The translations under genes and the position numbers were made by a program. A model generated the notes under the pieces. The model did no database searches and had not been told where the DNA came from. It worked only from the letters and a program-made list of their open reading frames with translations. DNA of 64,000 nucleotides, from contig CAWKOH010000004.1 of the NCBI GenBank assembly GCA_963851245.1, positions 186,001-250,000 of the forward strand, written 5' to 3'. Positions 1 through 10,255 of the stretch are shown piece by piece. The stretch is from CAWKOH01 sp963851245. GTDB taxonomy: Bacteria > Actinomycetota > Acidimicrobiia > Acidimicrobiales > Palsa-688. Numbering within the stretch: the first letter of the stretch is position 1; every line of letters starts with the position of its first letter.

Positions 1-71
1 TCACTGACATGATCCCGGTATGGGCGTAGCAGAGCCTGCTCCTTCAGCCCCTCCGGCGGCGCCCCAACCAT
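1..71 (-). CDS. Possible 5' end of a divergent gene cut by the window edge
   Basis: An ATG on the minus strand at 71 opens a frame that runs off the window start after 23 codons (MVGAPPEGLKEQALL...). An AGGAGG lies only two bases upstream of the ATG, which is too close for a normal ribosome binding site. It would be divergent to the glucosidase gene at 100. Too little protein is present to assign a family. Confidence 0.25.
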   Translation of the reverse strand, partial: MVGAPPEGLKEQALLRPYRDHVS

Positions 72-99
72 GTCCTCCTGATGGGCAAGTATGTAAGTC

Positions 100-1656
100 A
101 TGCCCGGACCGTGGTGGCAGGGCGGCACTATCTACCAGGTATACGTGCGATCCTTCCGCGACACCGACGGGGATGGCTATGGCGACCTACCTGGCGTCAT
201 CTCCGGCCTCGACTACCTGGCCTGGCTCGGCGTCGATGCGCTCTGGCTGTCGCCAACGATGCCGTCCCCCGACCACGACTGGGGCTACGACGTCAGCGAC
301 TACGTCGGCGTCCACCCCGAACTCGGGACCCTGGCCGACCTGGACCGGCTGATCACCGAATCCGGTGCCCGGGGCATGCGGATTCTGCTCGACCTGGTTC
401 CGAACCACACCAGCTCCGAGCACGCCTGGTTCATAGACGCCCGCTCCGGCCGGGATTCCGACCACAGGGATTGGTACGTCTGGGCCGACCCCAGAGACGG
501 CAGGCCACCGAACAACTGGCGGGACGCCACGGGCGAATCCGCCTGGAGACTGGACCTGGCGTCGGGCCAGTACTACCTGCACAACTTTCTCGAGTCCCAG
601 CCCGATCTCAACTGGTGGAACCCGGAAGTGCACCGCGAGTTCCAGCAGATCATCAAGTTCTGGCTGGACCGGGGTGTGGCCGGGTTTCGCATCGACGTGG
701 CGCACGGCCTGTACAAGGACGCCGAGCTGCGCGACGACCCGGCGGCACCGGTCGGGGTCTACCACCCTTACGGCCTGCAGGGCGTCTACAGCAAGCGCCG
801 GCCCGAGACGCACGGGATCTACCGCGAGTGGCGGCGCCTGGTCGACGGGTATAAGCCCGAGCGCCTGCTGTTGGGGGAGACGTGGGTGCTCGACGTGGCC
901 TCCATGGCCGGCTATTACGGCCACGGCGACGAGCTGCAGCTAGCCCTCAACTTCGCCTTCTTCTTCAGCGAGTTCGATGCCGCCGCCCTGCGGTCGATGG
1001 TGGAGCGGACCATCGCCGCCCTTCCCGCCGGCGCCTGTCCGGTGTGGGCCGCGTCCAACCACGACGAGTCCCGCTTCCCGACCCGGTGGTGCGCCGGCGA
1101 CGAACGGCGCACCCGCCTGGCGCTCACGGTGCTGTGCACCCTGCCCGGCACAACCCTGCTCTACTACGGCGACGAGCTCGGCCTGGGCGACGTCGAGGTG
1201 GCCGACGTCGACCAGCGGGACCCGATGAGCTGGCACGATCGGGCTGTCCGGTTCAATCGCGACCGGGCCCGGACACCTATGCCGTGGGACTCTTCTGACG
1301 GTTACGGGTTCACCTCGGCGGGCGTGCGGCCGTGGCTCCCAATCGGAGACCGGAAGGGATTGTCCGTGGCCTATCAGCGCGACGATCCGTCGTCCGTGCT
1401 CTCTTTGACCCGCGCTTTGCTCGGCCTGAAGCATCCCGACCTCTCCTATCAGACGCTGCCTGCACCGGAGGGTGTCTGGATGTACCGCAGCGGGCCGCTG
1501 ACCGTCGCCGCCAACTTCACCGGTGCCCGTCAGGTCGTGGACATCCCGGCCGGGGGGACGTTATCGAGTCTCACGGTGGTTGCCTCGCCGGCGCCGACCG
1601 AGGGCGGAGAACGGGCGATCGAGCCGTGGGAGGCGCTGGTCTGCCACCCGGCGTGA
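100..1656 (+). CDS. GH13 alpha-glucosidase / alpha-amylase family enzyme
   Basis: This 518-residue protein has the complete glycoside hydrolase family 13 (beta/alpha)8-barrel signature. The opening WWQGGTIYQVYVRSFRD is typical of oligo-1,6-glucosidases and trehalose synthase relatives. DLVPNHT lies at 98-104, the nucleophile region GFRID has Asp199, the acid/base is Glu260 in LLGET, and the third carboxylate is Asp322 in SNHDES. The length suits a cytoplasmic alpha-glucosidase acting on malto- or isomalto-oligosaccharides or trehalose, and no signal peptide is visible. The exact substrate cannot be decided from sequence. No clear ribosome binding site precedes the ATG, so a leaderless message is possible. 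The gene appears intact and monocistronic, and faces the flavodoxin-like gene tail to tail. Confidence 0.9.
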   Translation: MPGPWWQGGTIYQVYVRSFRDTDGDGYGDLPGVISGLDYLAWLGVDALWLSPTMPSPDHDWGYDVSDYVGVHPELGTLADLDRLITESGARGMRILLDLVPNHTSSEHAWFIDARSGRDSDHRDWYVWADPRDGRPPNNWRDATGESAWRLDLASGQYYLHNFLESQPDLNWWNPEVHREFQQIIKFWLDRGVAGFRIDVAHGLYKDAELRDDPAAPVGVYHPYGLQGVYSKRRPETHGIYREWRRLVDGYKPERLLLGETWVLDVASMAGYYGHGDELQLALNFAFFFSEFDAAALRSMVERTIAALPAGACPVWAASNHDESRFPTRWCAGDERRTRLALTVLCTLPGTTLLYYGDELGLGDVEVADVDQRDPMSWHDRAVRFNRDRARTPMPWDSSDGYGFTSAGVRPWLPIGDRKGLSVAYQRDDPSSVLSLTRALLGLKHPDLSYQTLPAPEGVWMYRSGPLTVAANFTGARQVVDIPAGGTLSSLTVVASPAPTEGGERAIEPWEALVCHPA

Positions 1657-1696
1657 CGTAGCGTTCGCCGGGCTCCTCGCTCGCTTCGCCGGCCCG

Positions 1697-1732
1697 GCAT
1701 CTCTGGCCGGCCCCGCATCTCTGGCCGGTCCC
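1697..1732. repeat. Two 18-bp tandem copies (GCATCTCTGGCCGG[C/T]CCC)
   Basis: Two adjacent copies of an 18-base unit at 1697-1714 and 1715-1732 differ at one base. They lie between the convergent ends of the GH13 gene and the flavodoxin-like gene. Together with the flanking GC-rich sequence they may form the shared terminator region, which is an inference. Confidence 0.5.
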
Positions 1733-1761
1733 CTCGGGTCACGGCATCGTCTCGCCGGCGT

Positions 1762-2280
1762 TCACGCTGCGTCTCCTGCTGATTGCGTCTCAGAGCCCGG
1801 GCTGGCCATGATCCGCGCCACCAGGTCCTCGACCTTCTTCTGCCATCCCTCTTCCAGAGGTCCTTTCAACTTGGTGACGTACACCTTGTCCTCCGCGACC
1901 TTAACGAGGCACTTGTCCTGAAGGATCTCGGTCATGATGGGCCGTACGCGCTGGCCCTTCTTGACCAGTTCCTCTTCGGTCGGAATCCGGCCGGTCTTCT
2001 TGTCCGGCTTCGGCGCCGCCTCCGTGGTCAGGAGCGCATACCTGGTGTCGGGGGATAGTTGCAGTCCCTTCAAGAATCGGCGCATGCTGCGAATCGGCTT
2101 GCCCATGCGACCGGGCGAACTGAACAGGTACAGATCAGCCGCCGGAAGCTCGGACGGCTTCAACTCCCGTATGTGATGAACGTCGACGTCAACACCTCTG
2201 GCGGTCATTTGCTCCTGGAACTCAGCAGCCACAATCGCCCCGTTTCCGAACTTGGATGCGTGCAGATACTCGATCTTCAT
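1762..2280 (-). CDS. Flavodoxin-like protein
   Basis: The 172-residue protein begins MKIEYLHASKFGNGAIVA, a shifted form of the flavodoxin phosphate-binding loop after the first beta strand. It has a second loop, LFSSPGRMGKP, around residues 52-62, as in flavodoxin-like electron carriers and flavodoxin-domain proteins. The C-terminal third is basic and helical (KLKGPLEEGWQKKVEDLVARI). It probably binds FMN in the cytoplasm, although the phosphate-binding loop is not canonical and FMN binding is not proven. The partner reductase is unknown. It is divergent from the alpha/beta hydrolase gene across 313 bases. Confidence 0.65.
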   Translation of the reverse strand: MKIEYLHASKFGNGAIVAAEFQEQMTARGVDVDVHHIRELKPSELPAADLYLFSSPGRMGKPIRSMRRFLKGLQLSPDTRYALLTTEAAPKPDKKTGRIPTEEELVKKGQRVRPIMTEILQDKCLVKVAEDKVYVTKLKGPLEEGWQKKVEDLVARIMASPGSETQSAGDAA

Positions 2281-2593
2281 GACATCACCTGCCTGAGACC
2301 TTGAGTCCAGCTCTCATGTCAAGAGTGCGAGGCCGTCGCCGGCCTTACCAGGGTCCAACGTCACTTGTTCCAGCAGGGGGCTTTGCCGTCGAGGTCGGTC
2401 CAGGACGGCTCGGACCCGGTGCGTAATGCTTGGTCCGTCGCGCACTGTGACGGGACGGCACATCGCGTGCGAACATCTCCCTTCTGAGCCCGGGCGAAGC
2501 CATCGCGAGCGAGGCCTGCTCAGCGAAAGGGCAGAGGCCACGGCCGCGAGCTAAGGTCGGCGGAAAGTCGGACAACGACAAGGGGGGCCACCC
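2281..2593. other. Intergenic region between divergent genes
   Basis: This 313-base stretch separates the flavodoxin-like gene from the hydrolase gene and should carry both promoters. A strong ribosome binding site (AAGGGGGG) lies about seven bases before the hydrolase ATG. No supported ORF or RNA gene was seen. Confidence 0.5.
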
Positions 2594-3502
2594 ATGGCCA
2601 GCGCGCAAGCAGAGGCGATCAAGGCGATGCTGATCGAGTTTGGTCAGCAGCGCGAAGGGGCGGCCGAGGTCACCCTCGAACAGATGCGTGAAAACACCAG
2701 TGCCTTTGGCGAGTTCGCGACTGAGCCGGATGGCGTGGTCTGGGAATCGGTAGACGCCGGCGGGGTTCCCTCTATCTGGGCCATCCCTGAGGGCGGAGCT
2801 GATGATCGGGTCGTCCAGTACGTCCACGGCGGTGGCTATGTTCTGATGTCGGCCGAGATCTACAAGCGGTTCACCGGGCATCTGGCCAATGCCGTCGGCT
2901 GCCGGGTACTCAACGTCGACTACGGTTTGGCGCCCGAGAACCCCCACCCCGGGCCGGTTAACGAGAGCGTCACGGCCTACCGCTGGCTCCTGGATCGGGG
3001 CTATCGTCCGGAGCACATCGCCATCGCGGGTGATTCCGCCGGCGGCGGGCTCACCTTGGCGACGGTGCTCAAGTTGGCTGCTGACGGACTGCCGCAGCCG
3101 GCCGCGGCAGTCCCACTCTCTCCCTGGACCGACATGGAGGGCCTCGGCGAGTCGATGAAAACCAATGCCGATCGTGACGTTCTGATCAAGGGCGACCAGC
3201 TCAAGGGAATGACCGACATGTTCCTGGCCGGGGGCGACCCGCGCGACCCACTCGCCGCACCTCTGTATGGAGAGTATTCGGGGGTGTGCGCCATCTACAT
3301 TCAGGTCGGGGGAGACGAGACCCTCCTCGACGACGCCACTCGTGTCGCCACGCAGGCCAAGAGCGCCGGCGTGGACGTGCAGCTGGATGTGTTCCCCGAG
3401 ATGCAGCACGTCTTCCAGATGGCAGCCGGCAACATGCCTGAGGCCGACGATGCCGTCGCTCGTATCGGCGCCTATCTACGGCCTCGCTTGGGTCTGGGTT
3501 GA
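2594..3502 (+). CDS. Alpha/beta hydrolase, hormone-sensitive-lipase-like esterase
   Basis: This 302-residue carboxylesterase of the HSL (family IV) group has the oxyanion-hole motif HGGGY at residues 78-82 and the nucleophile elbow GDSAGG with Ser148. Asp241 (GGDETLLDD) and His272 (MQHVF) complete the triad. It should hydrolyse short acyl or steryl esters in the cytoplasm. Length and motif order match the steryl acetyl hydrolase / acetyl esterase relatives common in actinobacteria. A purine-rich ribosome binding site precedes the ATG. The 3' end overlaps the convergent RadC-like gene by 31 bases. Confidence 0.9.
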   Translation: MASAQAEAIKAMLIEFGQQREGAAEVTLEQMRENTSAFGEFATEPDGVVWESVDAGGVPSIWAIPEGGADDRVVQYVHGGGYVLMSAEIYKRFTGHLANAVGCRVLNVDYGLAPENPHPGPVNESVTAYRWLLDRGYRPEHIAIAGDSAGGGLTLATVLKLAADGLPQPAAAVPLSPWTDMEGLGESMKTNADRDVLIKGDQLKGMTDMFLAGGDPRDPLAAPLYGEYSGVCAIYIQVGGDETLLDDATRVATQAKSAGVDVQLDVFPEMQHVFQMAAGNMPEADDAVARIGAYLRPRLGLG

Positions 3503-3942
3503 CCCTTAGGCAGGTCCCACCAAGTCGCTCCCTCGATCAGTCCGAACTTCAGGCTCCGCATCATCTCGCCGTCGCAGATGATCCAGTCCACGAGATGTAC
3601 TCCGAGATCGGACGCGGTCGCCCTGGCTCTGAAGAACCGGAGCAATAACTCAGGGGACACCGGCCCCCTTCCGACCGGTTCGTCACTGTACGCGACTGCT
3701 GCTGCGGTACCTTCGGACTTCAGGAGATCAAGACAGCACGGCAGGCCCGCCTCTGGTGGTTCGGGCATCAGGCAATGCGCCAGGCCCAGAATACGCCCCC
3801 TTCGGTTGGCAGTGGCCACCACAAGGCGATTGGCCCCGAATGCTCGTTGATCGAGGGCGAGCTCCAATGCACCGGAACCGCTGAGGTCGATACTGTCGTC
3901 CTCACAGCGGAATCCGTCTACGACTATCGTCTGATCTTCCAC
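3472..3942 (-). CDS. Degenerate RadC-like (JAB/MPN fold) protein
   Basis: The 156-residue protein resembles the C-terminal JAB domain of RadC. The stretch VSPELLLRFFRARATASDLG followed by VHLVDWIICDGEMMRSL follows the RadC pattern (SxxD...TRRL..A...LGI.LLDHIIIGDG..SL). The JAMM metal site is missing: the HxHPSG segment reads YSDEPVGRG, and the Ser-x-x-Asp becomes SPEL. It is therefore unlikely to be a metalloprotease or nuclease, and may be a structural or binding version of the fold. It overlaps the end of the upstream hydrolase gene on the opposite strand. Confidence 0.55.
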   Translation of the reverse strand: MEDQTIVVDGFRCEDDSIDLSGSGALELALDQRAFGANRLVVATANRRGRILGLAHCLMPEPPEAGLPCCLDLLKSEGTAAAVAYSDEPVGRGPVSPELLLRFFRARATASDLGVHLVDWIICDGEMMRSLKFGLIEGATWWDLPKGQPRPKRGRR

Positions 3943-4117
3943 TACTCCTCCTTATGCTTTCTGGTAACAGGGCACTGATAACAGGGCGGAACGCTCCGCA
4001 CCGCCGACGCGGGTAACAGCGGCTCGTCGACCTTGGAACCGACGGTTCGCTTTGGTCACGGCGCCACTCCCCATGGCGAGTCCGCGAACGAAACTGACTT
4101 ATCTCTGGGAAAGCGGC

Positions 4118-5302
4118 TCAGGATGTGTTTGGTGCTCGGGGGGCCTTGGGTCCGAGTAGTCCGGCCTGTCGGTCTTTCTCGGTCTTTATCTGGTGGTCTT
4201 TGTAGCAGCGGGCTTTGAGGTTGGTGTATTCGGTGGGCCCCTGGTTGGCGACCGGGTTGACGTGGTCGTACTGCAGACCCCAACGGCTGCCGCAGTCGGT
4301 GCATTCGCGGCCGGTGAACTCCGGCACCGGCCCCAGGTCCAAGGCGGTGCGCAGGGGAGCGGGCAGGTGCCGGCCTAAGTGCTTGATGATGTGAATGTTG
4401 ATCCCGTCGTGGAGCACGGCTTTGACGAAAGCGTCCTGGGCGAGTTCCTTGGCCACTTTCACTGGTATGGGTCCGCCGCCGATGATGTGACAGGTCTCGC
4501 CAGGGTGGGTATGACCGCGCCGCCAGGCGAAGAGGTCGCACACCAGCACCAGCTCGGCGCGCTCGGGGCGCTTCGTGCCTTCGCCACCTGCGGGGGCGCC
4601 GGCGCCGGCGACCAGTTCGGCCAGGGCGTCGGCGGCGTGGGCCTCGAAGCGTTCGCTGGTGTACCCCTTGGCGCGGGCGGCTCGCCGGCGGCGCACCGCG
4701 GCCGCTTCCACCCTTCGCACGAACTGCAGGCCGGTCTCAGGGGGCAGGCCACCTGCGAAACGGATCATGCCGTCGCGGTCTTGCCAGTGGCGGAACTCCC
4801 GAAGCTGAAACTGCCTGCTACGCAGGGCGACCGGATCAACATGGGCCTGGCGGTGCTGGCGGGCGTGGTCCCTCACCTGCGAGAGATCCGATCCGCGGGC
4901 CACAGCCAACAGCTCGGCCTCGGCGCCCTGGATCTCCGATTCGGCCCTCGTAATCTCATGCGCCTGTTGCAGGGATATGTCGCCGGCCAGCAGGGCCTGC
5001 TTGGTATCGGGACAGTCCTCCAGCCGCTGTGCGGTCTGCAGCGCCTCCCGGGCCTGGGTGCCGGTGGTGCCGGACTGGCGGGCCAGCCAGGCCGCCCCGT
5101 CTTTGAACCCCCGCTCCCTATGGGCGCCGGCTTGGGCGGCTCGGGCCACGGCCAGCAGGCGGGCCGTGGCACAGGCTTTCTCGGTCACGGCCAGTTCCTC
5201 GGCAACGACGGCGCAATCGGCACCGGAGAACAAGCCCGGCTCGAAGCCCCCCAACGCCTCGCGCAGAGCAGAAGCAGCCGCCAGCACCATACCCGACACC
5301 AC
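4118..5302 (-). CDS. DUF222 / 13E12-type HNH endonuclease
   Basis: The 394-residue protein has the actinobacterial 13E12 layout. An N-terminal DUF222 helical domain (about residues 10-250) includes the typical GAAWLARQSGTTGTQAREAL and SLQQAHEITRAE segments. A C-terminal HNH nuclease domain carries CTDCGSRWGLQYDHVNPVANQ, then NLKARCYKDHQIKT. The zinc Cys pairs and the DH catalytic His are present, while the final HH is KDH. Such genes are multicopy and often linked to mobile DNA in actinobacteria, and their role is unsettled. The gene is intact and marks the left edge of the variable region. Confidence 0.85.
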   Translation of the reverse strand: MVSGMVLAAASALREALGGFEPGLFSGADCAVVAEELAVTEKACATARLLAVARAAQAGAHRERGFKDGAAWLARQSGTTGTQAREALQTAQRLEDCPDTKQALLAGDISLQQAHEITRAESEIQGAEAELLAVARGSDLSQVRDHARQHRQAHVDPVALRSRQFQLREFRHWQDRDGMIRFAGGLPPETGLQFVRRVEAAAVRRRRAARAKGYTSERFEAHAADALAELVAGAGAPAGGEGTKRPERAELVLVCDLFAWRRGHTHPGETCHIIGGGPIPVKVAKELAQDAFVKAVLHDGINIHIIKHLGRHLPAPLRTALDLGPVPEFTGRECTDCGSRWGLQYDHVNPVANQGPTEYTNLKARCYKDHQIKTEKDRQAGLLGPKAPRAPNTS

Positions 5303-5659
5303 ACCTCCTCAGCTCACAATCAACCGATCCTGAGGAGGCCGTCCCGCCCGGCCTCGAGGCGCTATGGATAACACTAGCCCGAACATCTGTTCGGTGTCAA
5401 GGTCACAACGGTAATCCCGGAGAAATGGCCGCCTCGTCAGGCGGGTGTTCGGCTCCACTACGGACAGATAGGTTCCTCTCGTGTGACGATTTCGACCCGA
5501 GAACGACGAAGTCCTTCTTCCGGGTCTCTCGCCGGAAGCTGCGCAACCGGCCCCAGTGGAAGTTCCTGGAAGGCACCCGATGGAACCGCCGCCGAAGGTC
5601 CTGACGATGGACTGGGAGATTGAGCCGAGCAAACCGGGCAGGCTCCAGAACGAGGAGTC
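5303..5659. other. Gap between HNH gene and jetD
   Basis: No convincing ORF is present. The part next to 5302 should hold the promoter of the DUF222-HNH gene. The rest follows the stop codon of the jetD-like gene. Confidence 0.4.
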
Positions 5660-6890
5660 CTACCTGTAGTCGGGTCGCCCGTTGACGCTGGTCCAGGGCG
5701 ACAAGGCCCCCTGAACCTTCGAGAACCGCACTCGTTCCTGCTCCAGCCTCACGCCGATGCCGTAGACGTCGCTGATCAGGTCCTGGTAGAGGGACTGCTC
5801 GGCGTCGGAAAGATGGGCGAGTGGCCGGCGGGTGGGGCTGCCCTCGATACTCCAGTGGGGCCGGTGGAACAGCAGCGTCTCGCGGTCCATAAGGATGGAA
5901 CGGACCTGGGGCAGGTGACCGCGCAAGCGGCTCAGGATGTCGAAGCCGTAGGTGTCGATGTCGCCCCAGTAGACGATCTCCCGGTCAGGCAGCCACGGCA
6001 CGCCGGTCAGCCCGGCCGATGCGAAGCCTCCCCCGAATACCGCCACGGCCCTGGGGATGGGAGGGAGGGCCAAGTAGGTCACCTCGTTCTCCACCACGAA
6101 CACCGTGGCCGCGCCATCGATCCCGCCAACTCGTCAGTGCGAAGCGAGACCTCGGTGATACCGGGCGGGAATGGCGACAGCCGGGGTCGAGGATCCGGAG
6201 CCGGGTGTAGAGCGGCTTGCTCAGGAAACGGAAGCGCCGGGCGAACTCGACCTGAGACAGGTCGACCCGCTCCGGCGACAGCACCAGAGGCAGCAGCTCG
6301 GTGAGCAGCTTCTGGTGGCGCTCCACGAACTTGGTGTCCACCCCTTCGACGTCGATCTGGCGCACGTACATGGCCGAGGTGTCGTGGCACGGCGATCCAC
6401 TCGACTGTCGCCAGCACCCGGTCCCAGACGTCCCGGTGCTCTAACAACACCAGCGGATGCGCTGCCGCCCAAGCCGTCAGCACCGGAAGTCGAGCGGCCG
6501 TCGAACGCATCAGCTGCTCCAGGGCCCGAGCCTCCTCGGTAGTCCGGAGCAGCGAGCACAGGGCCGGCAAAAGTCGGGGATCCGCACCCGGGCCGGTATC
6601 CGGTTGGCCCCGACGTGGCGGCCACCGACCGTCCGGTACTCGATCTGGAAGGACCGGTCGAGCCCGGCTTCGAAGTCGGCCGCCCACTTGCGCACCTCCT
6701 CGAAGCGGTGCAGCAGTTCGTCGGCGTTCGGCCCCTTGACCGGCAGCACGAGCGGTTCCCACTCGTCGCCGCGGGCGTAGGCCTGGAGGTACCGCCCGGT
6801 GTCCCAGCGCCGGCGGAGGACGGCGACCAGGTCGGCCGGCGCCGTCCAGCCGGGCCGCTCGCCAGCGGGGTTGGACCGGCCCGTTTCACT
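5660..6890 (-). CDS. jetD: JetD-like Wadjet nuclease subunit (DUF2220-type), frameshifted
   Basis: Joined minus-strand frames give one JetD-type protein. N-terminal pieces read LVAVLRRRWDTGRYLQAYA and VKGPNADELLHRFEEVRKW. The middle reads LEHRDVWDRVLATVEWIAV. The Toprim-like C-terminus reads VVENEVTYLALPP, AVFGGGFAS, YWGDIDTYGFDILSRLRG and MDRETLLFH (about 5870-6100). JetD is the DNA-cleaving subunit of the Wadjet anti-plasmid system. A GTG at 6890 overlaps the jetC stop, which indicates translational coupling. At least four frameshifts (near 6850, 6560, 6400 and 6180) break it in this sequence. Their single-base nature leaves open whether they are consensus errors. Confidence 0.75.
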
Positions 6891-9800
6891 CGGCCGATCG
6901 CTCCCCGGACACCATGGCCAGGTGCTGCTGCCGGCGCCGCTTGTACTCGGCGATGGTGAGCGCTTGCAGCCTGGAGTAGCTCCCGGTCGGGTTGTCGACG
7001 AACCCGACCGCCGACACGTACGGCTCGATCACGTGGATCTTCTGCAATGGTGTGACGATCAGGAGCTGCAGTCCGAGCCGGGTGAACAGCGTCAGCGCGT
7101 ACTGAGTCGAAACGCTCGGACCCTCGCCCGAACGCCTCGTCGATGACCACGAAGCGGAACGCCTTCGAACGGGCCGCGCCCCAGTCCAGCTTGAACTGGT
7201 AGGCCAGCGATGCAGCCAGGATCGTGTAGGCCAGCTTCTCCTTCTGACCGCCGGACTTCCCGGCCGAGTCGGTGTAGTGCTCGTACTCGGTGTCGTCCTC
7301 CCGCCACCGCTCCGAGGCCGAGAACAGGAACCACTGGCGGACGTCGGTCACCCTGCGGGTCCAGTTGCGGTCGATGTCGGTGAAGCCCTCCCGGCCCTTG
7401 AACCGGTCGATGATCCGCTTCACCTGCAGGAACTTCTGCTCCGAGTACTGGTCGCTCTGGCCGGCCCCGATCACGTCGTCGGTGCAGGCCCGCAGCTCCT
7501 GGCGGAACTCCCGGACGTCGACGTTCGGGGTGGGCTCGGCGACCAGGGTGATGTAGCGGCCCTCGTTGTAGTCGATGTCCACCAGCGAGCGGTTGATGGT
7601 GTCGATGCGCTCGCGGATGAGTTTCTCCTGCTTGTTGAGCTGGGCGGCGAAGCTGGCGATGTCCCGGATGGTGTTCTGGTTCAGGTAGTCCTTGAACTCC
7701 TTCTCGAAGCGGGGCAGGTCGTCCTCGGCCACCCGCTGGTGCAGCTCCCGGTACTCGCCGGCGGACGTCGAGCGACGCGTCGAAGTCGACCGTCTCCTGC
7801 GGGTACTCGGAACGGAAGTCGGACATGGCTCCGATGGCCCGCTGGCCGATGGCGTTCTGGCGTTGCACGGCCCGGATCCGGTCGCGGTCGAGTACCTCCC
7901 GGGCTGACCTGCTCGACCGGCCACCAGACCGGGAACCTCCGAGCTCCCGGCCGTCGAGCACCGTCGAACACCACGGCCTCCATCCCCGGCCTCCGTCGCC
8001 GGCTCGATCTCGGCAGCCCCGCGCCGGCGAGGGTCTGCTCGGCCCGCTCGACGGCTTCGCGCCGCCGCGTCCCGCTCGTGCTCCAGCCCGCCCCGCTCGT
8101 GCTGCAGGAGGCTCGACCGCGTCTCTCCTTGGCGCGGATGGATTCGACCACCTGCGAGAGCTCGCCGTTCAGCGCCGCCAGCCGGTCGGAAGCGGACAGG
8201 ATCCGGTCCCGTTCGTCTCGCAGCGGCGGCGATCTGGTTGACCAGCGCTTCCCAGTCGAGGTCGTCCCAGGACGGGTACTCGTCGAGGCGGGCCAGTGAC
8301 TGGAGTCGCTCGCCGACGCGGCGTCGTCCTTTTTCCGCCTGCAGTCCCTCGGCCAGCTTGGTCTGGCGGCTCTGGAGTGCGGCGGCGTGGGCGATCATGG
8401 CTTCGATCTTCTGCTCGTTGCTCCAGCCGAGCACGTACTCCCGGCGGTCGCCGATGCGCCGGCGGTCGTCCTTCTCGTGCCGCTCCCGGTCCTTGATCTG
8501 GCCGGCCCGGGTCACCGCCTTGGCCGCGGTGCGGAACTCGGCGACGCTCTCGACGCACGCATGGTTGGCCCGCCGGGCGAGCTCGGCCTGCAGCCAGGCG
8601 TCGAAGCCGGAGTCGGGCTTGATCTCGAGCATGTCGAGCAGCAGGGGACGGCCGCCGTGGCGGTCCGGGCGGCGGGGCGGCGGTGACGCTGGGCCGGCAC
8701 CCGGTAGTAGACCAGCCGGGCGCCGAGGTGGCGCTCGTCCACCCAGGCCGCCACCGGGTCGTAATGCTGGGACGGGACCAGCAGCGACAGGGCGAAGTTG
8801 TGCAGGACCCGCTCGGCCGCGCCCTCCCACTTGTTGGCCCCGGCCCGGACCTGGATGAGCTCGCCGGCGAAGGGCAGGCCGTCGGTGTCGAGGCCGAGGT
8901 CCGAGCACAGCTGGGCCCGCAGCTGCAGGCTGGTGCTCGGGATGTTGGACGGGTGGGATCTGGAGGCTGCGCAGCTCGGCGTTGACCTCCTGGCGCTTCC
9001 TCGTCGACCTTGCGCTTGTCGACCTCCAGTTCGATGAGGCGGTTCTGGGCCTCGGCCAGCTCCTGCTGCAGCTCATCATGGCGGGCCCGGCCGGCGTCCT
9101 TCGCCGCCGCGAACTGGGCGCCGGTGCTGCACCGGCTGCAGGCCGGCCCTGGCCAGCAGCTCGTTGAAGCGGGACCAGCCTGGTGCTGGCGGGAGGGCTT
9201 CTCGCCCTCCAGCCTCTCGATGTCGCGGTCGATGGTCGCCAACCGGTCTCCACCGCTGACCGCTGATCTCCACCCGGAGCTGCGTCTCCGTGTCTCGCGG
9301 AGGGCAGCCAGCTCGGTGGCGTGGGCTGCCAGCTTCCGGGCCGTCTGCTCCAGCTGCGCGCTCAGCTCGCCGAGTCTGGACCCCGTAGAGCGTGCTGGGC
9401 CAGGCGGGCGAAGTGGTAGGGGAGCGCCTCCTGCTGGTTGGTGATCTCGGCCGCTCTGTCGCCCAGCTGGTCGAACTCGTCGAGCACTCCGACCAGCGGC
9501 CGCAGCAGTTCCAGCTGGTCGCGGGCCCGGACCACGGCGTCGTGGGCCCGGGTCAGGTTGTCGAAGTGCTCGACCAGGGAGTCGATCTGAGCCTTGCTGT
9601 CGAAGGGCTCGAGCATGTGGCTGCGGACGAAGTCGTTGAGGTTGTCGACCGCCTTCATGGACACCGTCTGGTGGAACAACTCCATGGCCTGCTCGGACTC
9701 GATGCCCAGCCGGCGGCGGAAATCCTTGCCGTAGTCGGGGAAGGAGTCGTAGAGGCGGACCCCGATGTCCCGGAGCCGGCGGCGCAGGCCCGGACAGGTC

Positions 9801-10210
9801 GGTCCCGAAGTCCGAGAAGTTGGCGGTGATCGACAGCTCGGTGTCGGCGACGGCGTAGAAGCGCTCGGGCTGGCCGCTGTCGCGGGTCCGGAAGACCTGG
9901 GCCAGGGTGACGGTGGTGGCGAAGTCGACGTTGGCGAAGATGCCGAGGATCACGGAAAAATGGCGGCCGTCGCGCAGCCCCACCGGCCTCGAGGCGCCGG
10001 TCGTCTCGTTGCGCTCGGCTTTGTAGTGCCCTTCCACATAGGACTTCAAGTCCCGTTCCCGGGTGTCGGCGCCGGCGGCCCGGTTGTAGGAGATCTTGTG
10101 GGCGGGCAGGAGCAGCGTGGTGATGGCGTCCACGAGGGTCGACTTGCCCGAGCCGTCGCGGCAACAGCATCGCCGAGCCGGGGGATGTCATTGCTCTCGT
10201 CGTCGTCGGG
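6886..10210 (-). CDS. jetC: JetC-like SMC-family ATPase of Wadjet, frameshifted
   Basis: Joined minus-strand frames give an SMC-like ATPase of about 1100 residues. The Walker A segment GSGKSTLVDAITTLLLP is at about 10115-10155, followed by KISYNRAAGADTRERDLKSY and ELFHQTVSMKAVDNL. A long charged coiled-coil middle follows. Near the C-terminus are the ABC signature GKSGGQKEKLAY (about 7230-7265), Walker B FVVIDEAFGRG (about 7125-7155) and the ending VTPLQKIHVIEPYVSAVGF. In Wadjet, JetC forms an SMC motor with JetA and JetB that extrudes plasmid DNA. Several frameshifts break the frame. The first 30-40 residues before Walker A do not match the family, so the 5' end is probably damaged. Confidence 0.75.
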
Positions 10211-10255
10211 GTGGCATGTCCTCAAGCTGGATGCAAGAGGATCGGAACAAACTGT

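Noticed and set aside
2345..3409. A 354-codon minus-strand frame opposite the hydrolase
   Set aside because: The plus strand encodes a complete esterase with its catalytic triad, so the antisense frame is not supported.
4379..5371. A 330-codon open frame on the plus strand opposite the DUF222-HNH gene
   Set aside because: It is the antisense shadow of an intact gene with clear domains; high GC makes such frames common.
5309..5632. A 107-codon minus-strand ORF between the HNH gene and jetD
   Set aside because: Composition is random-like, no ribosome binding site, and no resemblance to known proteins.
6221..9253. A 1010-codon open frame on the minus strand as one protein
   Set aside because: It is a chance join of out-of-frame and in-frame parts of jetC and jetD. 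Only the segments matching JetC make sense.
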